Assembly (NCBI GenBank): GCA_965658025.1
Contig: CBFHQL010000005.1
Coordinates: 62,001 to 126,000 of the forward strand
Length of the DNA stretch: 64,000 nucleotides
Source of the DNA: UBA3537 sp965658025
Lineage (GTDB): Bacteria > Bacteroidota > Bacteroidia > Flavobacteriales > Flavobacteriaceae
Direction of reading: 5' to 3'
The stretch's first letter is position 1. Each line of letters starts with the position of its first letter. Both the position numbers and the translations under genes were made by a program. The notes beneath the pieces were generated by a model that was not told the origin of the DNA, searched no databases, and was given only the letters and a program-made list of their open reading frames with translations. Shown here piece after piece: positions 1 to 8,456 of the stretch.

Positions 1-768
1 AATGGCCTCAACTGTAGTTTCCTTTTGAACATTAAAAGTGATATCGGTCAAAGAACCATTAATGACGGGAACACGAATCCCACAACCTCCAATGGTATGT
101 GCAAGCTCAGGAAAAATTTTAGTAAGGGCCTTAGCGGCTCCTGTTGTGGTGGGCACAATGGACTGTCCTGCCGCACGAGCACGACGTAAATCTTGGTGCG
201 GTTGGTCGTGTAAACTCTGATCGGTGGTATACGAATGCACCGTAGTAATGTAGGCCTGATCGATACCACAGAGGTCATTAATGATGGCCAACATTGGCGC
301 TGCGTTATTCGTGGTACAAGACGCATTGGATACTATATGATCTTCTTTGGATATTGTATGCTCATTTACACCCAAAACAATGGTTTTTATATCACTCTCG
401 ATTGGAGGTACGCTTAATATCACCTTTTGAGCACCGTTGTTGATGTGGTGTTGTAGGACATCTTTTGTTTTAAATTTCCCTGTAGCTTCGACCACGACAT
501 CAACCTTGTATTTGGCCCAATCAATTGATTTGGGGTGGTTTTGGTGTGCACATGCAATTGAACGGTCATTGACAACAAGATGCGTTTCATTGTTCGAAAG
601 CTGTACATCGAGTTTTCCATGAATACTGTCGTATTTTAGGAGGTGTGCAAGCGTTTTTGTATCAGCCAAATCATTAACAGCAACCACTTGAATATCGTTT
701 TGCTCGAGAAGCAATCGAAAGACACGTCTGCCGATGCGTCCAAATCCGTTGATGCCAACGCGAATCAT
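1..768 (-). CDS. gap: Glyceraldehyde-3-phosphate dehydrogenase, type I (3' end cut by window)
   Basis: Cytosolic glycolytic/gluconeogenic enzyme that oxidatively phosphorylates glyceraldehyde-3-phosphate with NAD. Only the first 256 residues lie in the window and the frame runs open off base 1. An N-terminal Rossmann motif GFGRIGR (residues 8-14) is followed by Asp33, the usual NAD-type residue. The active-site motif SNASCTTN places the catalytic Cys at residue 151. The ATG (768-766) directly abuts the lipA stop codon with no spacer, so the gene is probably co-transcribed with lipA. Flavobacteria often carry more than one GAPDH. I cannot tell from this fragment whether this copy is the main glycolytic one. 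Confidence 0.95.
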   Translation of the reverse strand, partial: MIRVGINGFGRIGRRVFRLLLEQNDIQVVAVNDLADTKTLAHLLKYDSIHGKLDVQLSNNETHLVVNDRSIACAHQNHPKSIDWAKYKVDVVVEATGKFKTKDVLQHHINNGAQKVILSVPPIESDIKTIVLGVNEHTISKEDHIVSNASCTTNNAAPMLAIINDLCGIDQAYITTVHSYTTDQSLHDQPHQDLRRARAAGQSIVPTTTGAAKALTKIFPELAHTIGGCGIRVPVINGSLTDITFNVQKETTVEAI

Positions 769-1644
769 TTAATTAATATGTTTTTGTGCTTTGTAGGATG
801 AGCGTACCAGTGCACTACTTTCTACATGACGAAACCCTAAATCTAAGCCAATTTCTTCGTATTCTTTGAATTGGTCGGGGGTGATGAATTCCTTCACGGG
901 TAGATGCTTTTTACTGGGTTGAAGATATTGACCAATAGTAACTACATCGACGTTTACGTTTTTTAAATCGTGTAAGGTTTCAATCACTTCTTCGCGTGTT
1001 TCCCCAAGTCCAAGCATAATGCCTGTTTTGGTTCGGCGTTGCCCTTGCTTTTTTAGGTAATTCAAAACCTCTAAGCTTTGATCGTATTTGGCTTGAATAC
1101 GGACGGCTCTTGTGAGTCTTCGGACGGTTTCCATATTGTGTGAGACCACTTCTGGCGCTACGTCTATAATACGGTCAATATGCTTTTTAACGCCTTGAAA
1201 ATCAGGAATAAGTGTTTCTAGTGTGGTGTTTGGATTCATACGGCGAACAGCTTTTACAGTTTCGGCCCACATGATACTGCCCATATCTTTCAAATCATCG
1301 CGGTCTACACTTGTGAGTACAGCGTGTTTGATGCCCATAATTTTGATGGATCGTGCTACTTTTTCAGGTTCGTCCCAATCTACAGACTCTGGACGGCCTG
1401 TTTTAACGCCACAAAATCCGCAAGAGCGGGTACAAATATTGCCAAGAATCATGAATGTAGCTGTGCCTTCACCCCAACATTCACCCATATTTGGACAACT
1501 TCCAGATGTACAAATGGTATTGAGTTTGTATTTATCAACAAGTCCTCGAAGTTCGGTGTATTTTTTACCTGTAGGCAATTTCACACGTAACCATTTTGGT
1601 TTTGCTTGTCGTTCTTGAGGTTTTGTAAGTGTGTCTGCTGACAT
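769..1644 (-). CDS. lipA: Lipoyl synthase (radical SAM)
   Basis: Inserts two sulfurs into protein-bound octanoyl groups to make lipoate for 2-oxoacid dehydrogenases and the glycine cleavage system. With the ATG at 1644 the protein has 291 residues. The auxiliary cluster motif CX4CX5C is Cys45, Cys50 and Cys56. The radical-SAM CX3CX2C is Cys71, Cys75 and Cys78, and the terminal RSSY motif is present. An in-frame GTG at 1662 would give 297 residues, but that GTG overlaps the TATCTTTG promoter element, so the downstream ATG is preferred. It is followed without a gap by gap on the same strand. Confidence 0.95.
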   Translation of the reverse strand: MSADTLTKPQERQAKPKWLRVKLPTGKKYTELRGLVDKYKLNTICTSGSCPNMGECWGEGTATFMILGNICTRSCGFCGVKTGRPESVDWDEPEKVARSIKIMGIKHAVLTSVDRDDLKDMGSIMWAETVKAVRRMNPNTTLETLIPDFQGVKKHIDRIIDVAPEVVSHNMETVRRLTRAVRIQAKYDQSLEVLNYLKKQGQRRTKTGIMLGLGETREEVIETLHDLKNVNVDVVTIGQYLQPSKKHLPVKEFITPDQFKEYEEIGLDLGFRHVESSALVRSSYKAQKHIN

Positions 1645-1661
1645 GAATTTGATTTGAGCCA

Positions 1662-1669
1662 CAAAGATA
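1662..1669 (-). promoter_or_regulatory. -7 promoter element (TATCTTTG) for lipA-gap
   Basis: A perfect match to the Bacteroidota TAnnTTTG element, ending 17 nt before the lipA ATG. A TTG lies 23 nt upstream, at the loose end of the accepted spacing. It separates lipA from the broken transporter gene upstream and decides the lipA start. Confidence 0.6.
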
Positions 1670-1689
1670 CAAAGTATTCCACAAAAAAA

Positions 1690-2897
1690 TCACAAAATAC
1701 TGAGATACCAAATGTTAAATCCAACTAAAAAAAGAATCCCAAGAATACTTAGAACATGCATTGTTTTTGACGGTTGCCAAGATTTTGGGGTGTGCTTGCT
1801 GCAGATAAGAAGATAGTTCATTAGGGCATAAAATGGTGCGGTGACAAACGATAAGATGGTGGCTATTTTGATTAAACTTCCCATTTCGGACAAAAAGAAA
1901 AAGAAAATAGCAATAGTTCCCATTATCAATAAAATCAACCATGATGTATAACCATTTTTTAGGGGTTTGTTTAAAATCAATTCGAGGGTTTTGTTCATCG
2001 CGCGCGGTGAGGCATCGAGGGTGGTGAGCGTGGTGCTGAACATGGTCGTGAGCGCCGCTACGCCAATGATGATATAGGACCAATCCCCAAGATTTTTGGT
2101 GTACATTTCAATAAGTTGTAAGGAAAATTCACCTCCATTGTTACTAAAAGTTTGGCCTGTGCCATGCATGACTAATCCACCAAGCATCAAAAACCCAATG
2201 CCCAAAACGATGGTTCCTAAATAGCCAATATTAAAATCTAATAAAGCTGTTTTTGCATTGAATATTTTGATTTCTTTCTTTTTTTGAATAGCCCAAAGGG
2301 AGTGCCAAATGGAAACGTCCAAAGGTGCAGGCATCCATCCCATAAAAGCGATAAGAAAAATAATTTCTGCGTCTGTTTTTGGTAAAATTTGCATCCAATT
2401 TGATGCCTCTTCCGAAAAGCAGTAGCCACAGCCAATAGCGTGGTGATGCTCAAAATAATAATGATGATTTTCATCATTTTGTCTAAAAGCGCATATTTTC
2501 CAATCAAAAGAATGCCAAAACAAATCGCCAAAATAATAACCGTCCAAATTTCTATGCTGATACTATCACCTAAAAGTGATGAGGCAATACCAGCCGTAAC
2601 GATAGTCACTGCGGTTTGAATAGTAAACATGGTGGCAACTGTTAGTAGAGCATAAACTTTAAGCACTCCTTTACCGAGTTTTTTATAACCATTGAGTAGA
2701 CTCTCGCCAGTTGCAGCGGCATAGCGTGGTCCAAATTGAAAAAAGGGATATTTGATGAGGTTAATTAGAAGAAGAGCCCACAACAATCCAAAACCAAAAT
2801 TGGCACCTGCTTTTGTTGATTGAACCAAATGAGACACTCCAATAGCAGCACCAGCAAACAACAGTCCAGGTCCTAATTTCTGTAAAAATTTAATCAT
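1690..2897 (-). pseudogene. Nramp-like metal ion transporter, frameshifted
   Basis: An integral membrane protein of the Nramp/SLC11 type (proton-coupled divalent metal uptake in the family), readable only as two overlapping frames. The N-terminal half starts at ATG 2897 (GPGLLFAGAAIG near residue 10) and runs through TTLLAVATAF. The C-terminal half continues in another frame as SEEASNWMQ, then MGWMPAPLD and several membrane segments to 1690. The frames meet at the run AAAA (plus strand 2415-2418). One extra base there would restore about 402 residues, a normal family length. The start overlaps the sigma-factor stop as ATGATTAA. The usual TM1 motif DPGN is replaced by GVSH, so this is a divergent subfamily. 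Whether the shift is a true mutation or a sequence error cannot be decided here. Confidence 0.75.
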
Positions 2898-3444
2898 TTT
2901 TTGCACGAATAATACAGGCCAAAAGCTTTTTTGCACGAAGAAGTTTTACTTTGACGTTATTGATAGGAACACCAATCGTGTTTGCAATTTCTAGATAAGA
3001 TTGCTCTTGAAAGTACCGCAGTTGAATAATCTCTTGATGGTGCGGTTTCAGTTTTTTGATATCTTTCAGGAGTTCTGCTAAATTTTGTTCGGTGATAAGT
3101 TTATCTTCTGCCGACGGTGCTTCATCTCGAATCCAATATACACGCTTTTCATCTTCTTCTGTAGTTTGATTGGTAAGCGCATTTTTTTGTTTTCTTACAC
3201 TGTCCAAATGGGTATTTTTGGCAATGGTAATAAGCCACGTTTTGAATTTGAATTTAGAATCAAAAGAATTGATTTTATCAAAAGCTTTGAAAAACGTTTC
3301 GATGGTAATGTCTTCTGCATCATTCTCATTTTGAGTACGTTTGATCATAAACCCAAACACATCATTCCAAAAGGTTTCCAATAAAAAATTGAAGGCCATT
3401 TGGTTATTTTCTTTGGCTTTTATGATGGCTTCGTTCAGTTCCAA
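2890..3444 (-). CDS. RNA polymerase sigma-70-type factor (ECF-like)
   Basis: An alternative sigma factor that should redirect RNA polymerase to a small regulon. Region 2 is seen as DAEDITIETFFKAFDKI followed by FKTWLITIAKN. Region 4 is LKPHHQEIIQLRYFQEQSYLEIANTIG with a helix-turn-helix and RAKKLL at the end. I chose a TTG start at 3444 (ELNEAIIKAKEN follows) because flavobacterial homologues I recall begin there. The more distant ATG at 3504 would give about 20 extra unrelated residues lying wholly inside the glycosyltransferase gene. The TTG start overlaps the glycosyltransferase 3' end by 10 bp, and the 3' end overlaps the transporter start, so all three are translationally coupled. No anti-sigma gene is seen next to it. 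Confidence 0.8.
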   Translation of the reverse strand: MELNEAIIKAKENNQMAFNFLLETFWNDVFGFMIKRTQNENDAEDITIETFFKAFDKINSFDSKFKFKTWLITIAKNTHLDSVRKQKNALTNQTTEEDEKRVYWIRDEAPSAEDKLITEQNLAELLKDIKKLKPHHQEIIQLRYFQEQSYLEIANTIGVPINNVKVKLLRAKKLLACIIRAKND

Positions 3445-4535
3445 TGCAGTTGTTTTGATTTTAAACTCGAGATAAAGATAATAAATTGTGTCGCAAGATG
3501 CCAAAGTTCAAATAGCGGTAATGCTATGATAAGCTTCAATGCATTTAGCTTTTTGGCAACGCTACCAAAACTTATATATTGAATTAGAAAGCGTACTGAA
3601 ATCAAAACTGCGGATGCAAATTGAATTTTTGGTGCACTAAAAATCAACAAGATACTACCCAACGCATAAAATGCTAGTCGGCAAAAAAACAATAAACCGT
3701 TGGATAATTGCGCGACAATTTTGCAACGTCTTAAAATCAATTCATTTTTTCTTTGTTCACGGAACCAGGATTTGAAACTTGGTTTTTGAACATGAGCTAC
3801 TTCAGCATCTGGATGTAAACAAAATGTTGTATTCGATTTTTTGGCAACTTCATTGGCAAATAAACGTGTTTCTCCAAAAGGGATATTCATGTGGCGCACA
3901 AAGCCGTTGGTGCTGAAAAATAGTGTTTTGGAGTAACTTACATTGGCAGAACTTCCATTGATGTGTAGCCCTATTTTGCCGAACGTATAATTTTTGATAA
4001 TATGCATGAAATCAAAAAAGCGGTAGAAAAAATTACGTTTCGTTTGATTAAAATTCTTAAAACCAATTACCAAAGGTTTTTGCATTGAAGCCCCAGCCAT
4101 GTATTGAAGCCATGATGTCGATTGAGGTTCGTAATCGATAGAACTCATCACCAATTGTTCGTGTTTTGCTGCTTTGATTCCTAGTGTAAGCGCATACTTT
4201 TTACTGGCCCAGAAGGTTTCGTTATTTTTAACGTCAATTATCTTTATTGTAGGATTTTTCTTTTGAAAGTTCTCCATGATCTCCAATGAAGCGTCTGTTG
4301 ATGCGTGGTTGATTAAAACAATTTCATAATTTTTATGTTTTTGTTTTAAAAACACAGGTAATTGTTTTTTGAGCAATTTCTCATTGTTTTTAGTGTACAA
4401 AAGAAGTGATATAGCTAAATCAGATTTTTTGGATTGATTTGATCTGTTGCGGAAACTATAAATTACCAGAGCGAAGTAGATAATTTCTATTAAAATTACC
4501 GCCATAAACACATAAAATAAAACGGTCAAGAGCAT
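3435..4535 (-). CDS. Membrane-associated family 2 glycosyltransferase
   Basis: Probably transfers a sugar from a nucleotide donor at the inner membrane face. Acceptor and product are unknown. Residues about 1-28 form an N-terminal membrane anchor. A GT-A fold starts at ISLLLYTKNNEKLL with the nucleotide-binding stretch IVLINHASTDASLEI. The C-terminal third contains hydrophobic segments such as LAFYALGSILLIF, so the protein is anchored at both ends. It begins 9 bp after the small membrane protein gene and overlaps the sigma factor. The downstream position of a sigma gene suggests shared expression rather than a known pathway. Confidence 0.8.
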   Translation of the reverse strand: MLLTVLFYVFMAVILIEIIYFALVIYSFRNRSNQSKKSDLAISLLLYTKNNEKLLKKQLPVFLKQKHKNYEIVLINHASTDASLEIMENFQKKNPTIKIIDVKNNETFWASKKYALTLGIKAAKHEQLVMSSIDYEPQSTSWLQYMAGASMQKPLVIGFKNFNQTKRNFFYRFFDFMHIIKNYTFGKIGLHINGSSANVSYSKTLFFSTNGFVRHMNIPFGETRLFANEVAKKSNTTFCLHPDAEVAHVQKPSFKSWFREQRKNELILRRCKIVAQLSNGLLFFCRLAFYALGSILLIFSAPKIQFASAVLISVRFLIQYISFGSVAKKLNALKLIIALPLFELWHLATQFIIFISSLKSKQLHWN

Positions 4536-4544
4536 GATTTGGGA

Positions 4545-4748
4545 CTATTTTTTAGTGCTGTTATCACAGTCACCAAACTGGTCTGGAGTTTTGCCACAAA
4601 ATCCACAAGCTTCTCCGTCTTTATTGAGCATTGGATTTTGACTGGCACAGGTTCCAGCAAATTTACCATCTTTTTTGGCCCACAATTTTATTGATATTCC
4701 TGCAATTCCGAGCCCCAAAAGTATGAGCGTGATTATAAGTAGTTCCAT
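4545..4748 (-). CDS. Small Cys-rich membrane protein of unknown function
   Basis: A 67-residue protein with one N-terminal hydrophobic helix (about residues 2-22), a short basic stretch and a soluble tail carrying four cysteines in CASQNP, ACGFCGKTP and FGDC. The CGFC pair resembles a redox or metal-binding motif, but no function is established. I recall similar short proteins in other flavobacteria, so it looks like a real conserved gene. It is first in the operon with the glycosyltransferase and sigma factor, 15-20 nt downstream of a good -7 element. Confidence 0.65.
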   Translation of the reverse strand: MELLIITLILLGLGIAGISIKLWAKKDGKFAGTCASQNPMLNKDGEACGFCGKTPDQFGDCDNSTKK

Positions 4749-4768
4749 GATGTAATAATAGCTTTGTG

Positions 4769-4776
4769 CAAAGATA
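4769..4776 (-). promoter_or_regulatory. -7 promoter element (TATCTTTG) for the small protein/GT/sigma operon
   Basis: A perfect TAnnTTTG match 20 bp upstream of the ATG at 4748. It mirrors a second perfect match on the plus strand (TAGCTTTG, 4759-4766), separated by only TG, so this spot could fire in both directions. Confidence 0.55.
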
Positions 4777-4869
4777 CAATTAAAAAAAAATAAAAATTTT
4801 ACTAAAAAAATGTGACTTTTTGCAAAAATGTGTGTCTATAGTCATAGGGAACTATAAATAATTTACATT

Positions 4870-5556
4870 ATGAAAAAACTTTATGCAGAATTTTTTGGAA
4901 CATTTTGGCTCGTTTTCGGCGGGTGTGGAAGCGCTGTATTTTCAGCAGCTTATCCAGATTTAGGAATTGGATTTGTCGGCGTTGCGATCGCTTTTGGTTT
5001 AACCGTTCTTACAATGGCTTATGCTGTTGGTCATGTTTCGGGGGCTCATTTTAATCCAGCAGTTTCGTTTGGACTTTGGGCTGCAGACCGCTTTGAAGCG
5101 AAACATCTTTTGGGGTATATTGTTGCACAATTACTTGGTGCTATTACTGCGGCTTCAACTCTTTTTTTGATTCTTTCAGGACAAGAAGGTTTTAAGTCCG
5201 TTGGTGGATTTGCTTCCAATGGCTATGGTACTTTGTCACCAGGTGGATATTCTATGACTTCTGTATTGATTGCAGAATTTGTATTAACCCTATTTTTTGT
5301 AATCATTATTTTGGGAAGCACAGGAAAGAAGGAAACACGAAAGTTTGCGCCTTTAGCCATTGGGTTTGGGTTGACACTGATTCACTTAATCAGTATTCCT
5401 ATTTCTAATACTTCTGTGAATCCCGCAAGATCTACAAGTCAGGCCATTTTTGCTGGCGGTGATTATCCTGCTCAACTTTGGTTGTTTTGGTTAGCACCTA
5501 TTGCTGGCGCTATAGTCGCTGGTCTTGTATGTAAAGCGAGTAAAAAGTGTGACTAA
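4870..5556 (+). CDS. aqpZ: Aquaporin Z-type water channel
   Basis: An inner-membrane channel for rapid water flow during osmotic change. The 228 residues form six membrane helices with two NPA boxes at residues 62-64 and 184-186. The selectivity-filter residues Phe42, His172, Thr181 and Arg187 match the water-specific pattern of E. coli AqpZ rather than a glycerol facilitator. The stretch LIHLISIP before the second NPA is typical of AqpZ. It stands alone, divergent from the small membrane protein and convergent with murB 16 bp away. Confidence 0.95.
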   Translation: MKKLYAEFFGTFWLVFGGCGSAVFSAAYPDLGIGFVGVAIAFGLTVLTMAYAVGHVSGAHFNPAVSFGLWAADRFEAKHLLGYIVAQLLGAITAASTLFLILSGQEGFKSVGGFASNGYGTLSPGGYSMTSVLIAEFVLTLFFVIIILGSTGKKETRKFAPLAIGFGLTLIHLISIPISNTSVNPARSTSQAIFAGGDYPAQLWLFWLAPIAGAIVAGLVCKASKKCD

Positions 5557-5572
5557 TAGAGTAAAGCGAAGT

Positions 5573-6580
5573 TTATAATATATTCACTTCCGCCTCCAGA
5601 GCAATACCAAAAATGATTTGTATTGTTTTTTGGATTAATTGTGACAGGCCCAAGATATCTTGTCCTGAGGCACCCCCATAATTTACCAAAACAAGGGCTT
5701 GGTTTTTGTGAACACCATAGTTTTTGAAGGTTTTCCCTTTAAATCCTGCAGTTTCAATAAGCCAACCCGCTGGAATTTTTACTTCATTATCTGCAACAGG
5801 GTAGTGTGGAATGTTGGGGAATTGGTTTAATAAAGTTTCAAATTGTGTTTTGGTTAAAACGGGATTTTTGAAAAAACTACCACTATTCCCCAATTTTTTT
5901 GGGTCTGGTAGTTTCGACTCACGAATTGCAATCACTGCTTTTGAAACGTCATGAATGGTTGGATGTGTAATCTGCATTTTTTCTAATTCAGACGAAATAG
6001 CTCCATAGCTAGTTTTTAACTTATGGTTAGCATGAGAAAGTTCAAATGTTACTGAGGTAATGATGTATTGTCCTTTCACTTTGGATTTAAAAATTGAATT
6101 ACGATAATCAAAATTACAATCCGCTTTTGAAAAAGTTTCAACTTCAAGTGTTTTCAAGTTAATCGCCTCGCAACACACAAAGGTGTCTTTCAATTCTACA
6201 CCATATGCTCCTATATTTTGGATGGGTGCTGTACCTACATTTCCAGGGATAAGGGATAAGTTTTCCAATCCACCCAAATTATGTTCCAAGCACCACAGCA
6301 CAAAGTTGTGCCAATTTTCTCCTGCTGCCACCTTGACAGTAGTGTTTTCGTTTCGTTTTTCGCAAATTTCTATTCCTTTCAAATCAACATGGAGGACAAG
6401 ACCTTCAACATCTTTGGTTAAAAGTATGTTGCTACCACCACCAAGAATCAATAATTTTGAGGGTTTTGTGTTTAAAACACTAGTCAAATCGTCCAAAGCT
6501 TGTACGGATACAAAAGATTCAGCAGTAACATCAATGCCAAATGTGTTGTAAGGTTTTAAAGAAACGTGCTGTTGAATCAT
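5573..6580 (-). CDS. murB: UDP-N-acetylmuramate dehydrogenase
   Basis: Reduces UDP-GlcNAc-enolpyruvate to UDP-MurNAc with NADPH and FAD in the cytoplasmic part of peptidoglycan synthesis. The 335 residues match the type I family. The FAD-binding stretch includes LLILGGGSNILL, and NLSLIPGNVGTAPIQNIGAYG is the classical substrate/FAD region. The proton-donor serine lies in GNSGSFFKNP, and a Glu near the C terminus (ALEAEVNIL) completes the active site. Its ATG overlaps the aminotransferase stop by 4 bp (ATGA), so the two are co-expressed. Confidence 0.95.
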   Translation of the reverse strand: MIQQHVSLKPYNTFGIDVTAESFVSVQALDDLTSVLNTKPSKLLILGGGSNILLTKDVEGLVLHVDLKGIEICEKRNENTTVKVAAGENWHNFVLWCLEHNLGGLENLSLIPGNVGTAPIQNIGAYGVELKDTFVCCEAINLKTLEVETFSKADCNFDYRNSIFKSKVKGQYIITSVTFELSHANHKLKTSYGAISSELEKMQITHPTIHDVSKAVIAIRESKLPDPKKLGNSGSFFKNPVLTKTQFETLLNQFPNIPHYPVADNEVKIPAGWLIETAGFKGKTFKNYGVHKNQALVLVNYGGASGQDILGLSQLIQKTIQIIFGIALEAEVNIL

Positions 6581-7773
6581 GCCAAATTTTTGTATGCTTC
6601 CAGTCCTTTTTTAAGGATGTCTACAGATGCAATTAAATCCATTTTTTTGAGCACATAAGCAATGCGCACTTGATTTTTCCCCAATCCTTTGGTTGCATAG
6701 AACCCCGCTGCAGGAGCAATCATTGTAGTAGCGTTATCTACACGAAAGTTTTCTAACAACCATTGCGCAAAGTGATCTGCATCTGCAATGGGCAGTTCTG
6801 CAATACAATAAAATGCGCCTTTTGGTTTGGCAACTTTTACCCCTTCTATTCCTTGAAGTTCTTGAATTAAAATATTGCGTCGTTCCCTGTATTCTTTTGT
6901 AACGTTTTCAAAATATGTATCTGGCGTATCCAATGCAGCTTCACTTGCAATTTGCGCATAGGTAGGGGGCGACAGACGTGCTTGTGCAAATTTTAATGCA
7001 GTATCGAGGACACTTTTATTTTTTGTAATCATACATCCAATACGTGCGCCACACATGCTGTAGCGTTTTGATACCGAATCAATCATGATGGCATGCTCTT
7101 CAAGACCTTTAATGGTCATTATTGATTGGTGTTTTTGACCATCATATGTAAATTCTCTATAGACTTCATCAGCAATTAAAAACAAATCTTGTTTTTGTAC
7201 CAATTCTTTGAGTTGGTTAACTTCTTTTTCACTGTACAAATAACCTGTTGGATTTCCAGGGTTGCAAATAAGAATGGCCTTGGTTTTCGGGGTAATTAGT
7301 GCTTCAAAATCACTAATAGGAGGAAGTGCAAAGTTTGAATCAATATCAGAAACAACAGGAACAACTTTGACCCCTTGTGCAATGCAAAAGCCATTATAAT
7401 TGGCATAAAATGGTTCGGGAATAATGACTTCATCATCGGGATCCATAATACTTCCAAGGGTAAAATGCAGTGCTTCGCTACCACCAGTAGTTACAATAAT
7501 ATTATTGGCTTCCACATCAATCTGGTGTTTTTTGTAGTACTTAGCCAGTTTTTGTCGGTAGTGTTCCGAACCTTCAGAACGGCTGTACGCCAATACATTT
7601 AAGGTGTTATTTTTTACAGCATCTAATGCAATTTTTGGGGTATTTATATCGGGTTGACCAATATTCAAATGATAGACATGAACCCCTTCTGATTTGGCTT
7701 GTTCAGCAAAAGGCACCAATTTTCGAATCGGTGACGATGGCATTTGTTGCCCTTTGTTTGAAATTTTTGGCAT
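6577..7773 (-). CDS. Pyridoxal-phosphate aminotransferase, class I/II (AspC/AlaA-like)
   Basis: A cytosolic transaminase of fold type I with 398 residues. Visible are the NPGNPTG loop (residues 171-177), ADEVY (201-205), the PLP-binding Lys236 in SVSKRYSMCGARIG, and a C-terminal VRIAYV arginine that binds the substrate carboxylate. The family includes aspartate and broad-range aminotransferases, and the exact amino donor cannot be read from sequence. It is the first gene of a two-gene unit with murB (4-bp overlap). Confidence 0.88.
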   Translation of the reverse strand: MPKISNKGQQMPSSPIRKLVPFAEQAKSEGVHVYHLNIGQPDINTPKIALDAVKNNTLNVLAYSRSEGSEHYRQKLAKYYKKHQIDVEANNIIVTTGGSEALHFTLGSIMDPDDEVIIPEPFYANYNGFCIAQGVKVVPVVSDIDSNFALPPISDFEALITPKTKAILICNPGNPTGYLYSEKEVNQLKELVQKQDLFLIADEVYREFTYDGQKHQSIMTIKGLEEHAIMIDSVSKRYSMCGARIGCMITKNKSVLDTALKFAQARLSPPTYAQIASEAALDTPDTYFENVTKEYRERRNILIQELQGIEGVKVAKPKGAFYCIAELPIADADHFAQWLLENFRVDNATTMIAPAAGFYATKGLGKNQVRIAYVLKKMDLIASVDILKKGLEAYKNLA

Positions 7774-7799
7774 ATCAATCCGTATTGTGGTTCAAAGTA

Positions 7800-7807
7800 C
7801 AAATTTA
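7800..7807 (-). promoter_or_regulatory. -7 promoter element (TAAATTTG) for the aminotransferase-murB operon
   Basis: A perfect TAnnTTTG match ending 26 nt before the ATG at 7773. No clear TTG is seen at the -33 position. Confidence 0.5.
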
Positions 7808-7830
7808 ATTGTACAATTTTAAAAAAGCGA

Positions 7831-7859
7831 AAAAAAAAGCATCTTAAAAAAAGATGCTT
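7831..7859 (-). terminator. Intrinsic terminator of the DUF1573 gene
   Basis: On the minus strand a perfect 9-bp stem (AAGCATCTT/AAGATGCTT, plus-strand arms 7837-7845 and 7851-7859) with a 5-nt loop is followed by a run of eight T. It sits just after the DUF1573 stop codon and upstream of the aminotransferase promoter. Confidence 0.85.
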
Positions 7860-7879
7860 TATGTGGTCTTAATACCAGT

Positions 7880-8308
7880 TTATTTTTTTTCAACGACACT
7901 CTTTTTTGTAGGCGTCATTAAACTTGTTTTGTTGGGATCTATGACTGTTCCTTTTATCTTAAGTGCTACTGTGGGCGTATCAGCATTAGAAGTTACCGTA
8001 ATGGTTTTTCGAATGGGATTTACTCTATTGGTGTCGTATTTGACTTGGATTTCCCCTTCTTCGCCAGGCATGATAGGTTTTTCAGGTTTTTTAGGAACAG
8101 TACAGCCACAACTAGACTTTACTTTGGAAACAATAAGCGGTGCATTTCCTGTATTTGTGAATTTAAAGACACGAACACCATCGGCGCCTTTTTCGATAGT
8201 TCCATAATCGATCACAGTAGATTCAAATTCAATTTTAGCCACTTTTTCTTGAGCATATACATTAAGCGCAAAAAAACTAAGGAGCAGTAGTGTGCATATT
8301 TTTTTCAT
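7880..8308 (-). CDS. Exported DUF1573 domain protein
   Basis: A 142-residue protein with a signal peptide (MKKICTLLLLSFFALNVYA, cleavage before QEK) and one DUF1573 domain, an immunoglobulin-like beta fold common in Bacteroidota. The family signature is visible as FEFTN-type FKFTNTGNAPLIVSKVKSSCGCTVP, followed by KPIMPGEEGEIQVKYDTN. The CGC pair is typical of the family. The protein is periplasmic or surface-exposed and its role is unknown. It is monocistronic, with a strong terminator directly downstream. Confidence 0.85.
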   Translation of the reverse strand: MKKICTLLLLSFFALNVYAQEKVAKIEFESTVIDYGTIEKGADGVRVFKFTNTGNAPLIVSKVKSSCGCTVPKKPEKPIMPGEEGEIQVKYDTNRVNPIRKTITVTSNADTPTVALKIKGTVIDPNKTSLMTPTKKSVVEKK

Positions 8309-8417
8309 GGTAGTGTTGTTTTAGTTAAGATGTAAATTTAGCGACTTTTTCATAAAATCAAAAAATTGTACACATATAATTATACTTTATTTAATTTTAA
8401 AGAACCCAAAATATGAG

Positions 8418-8425
8418 TACTTTTG
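8418..8425 (+). promoter_or_regulatory. -7 promoter element (TACTTTTG) for valS
   Basis: A perfect TAnnTTTG match 31 nt upstream of the valS ATG. No T-box or other leader structure was recognised in the short leader. Confidence 0.5.
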
Positions 8426-8456
8426 TAGACTTTAAGACAAAAATCGTTCCAAAAAT

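Noticed and set aside
1645..1662. GTG start of lipA at 1662
   Set aside because: It overlaps the TATCTTTG promoter element, and the ATG at 1644 gives the normal length.
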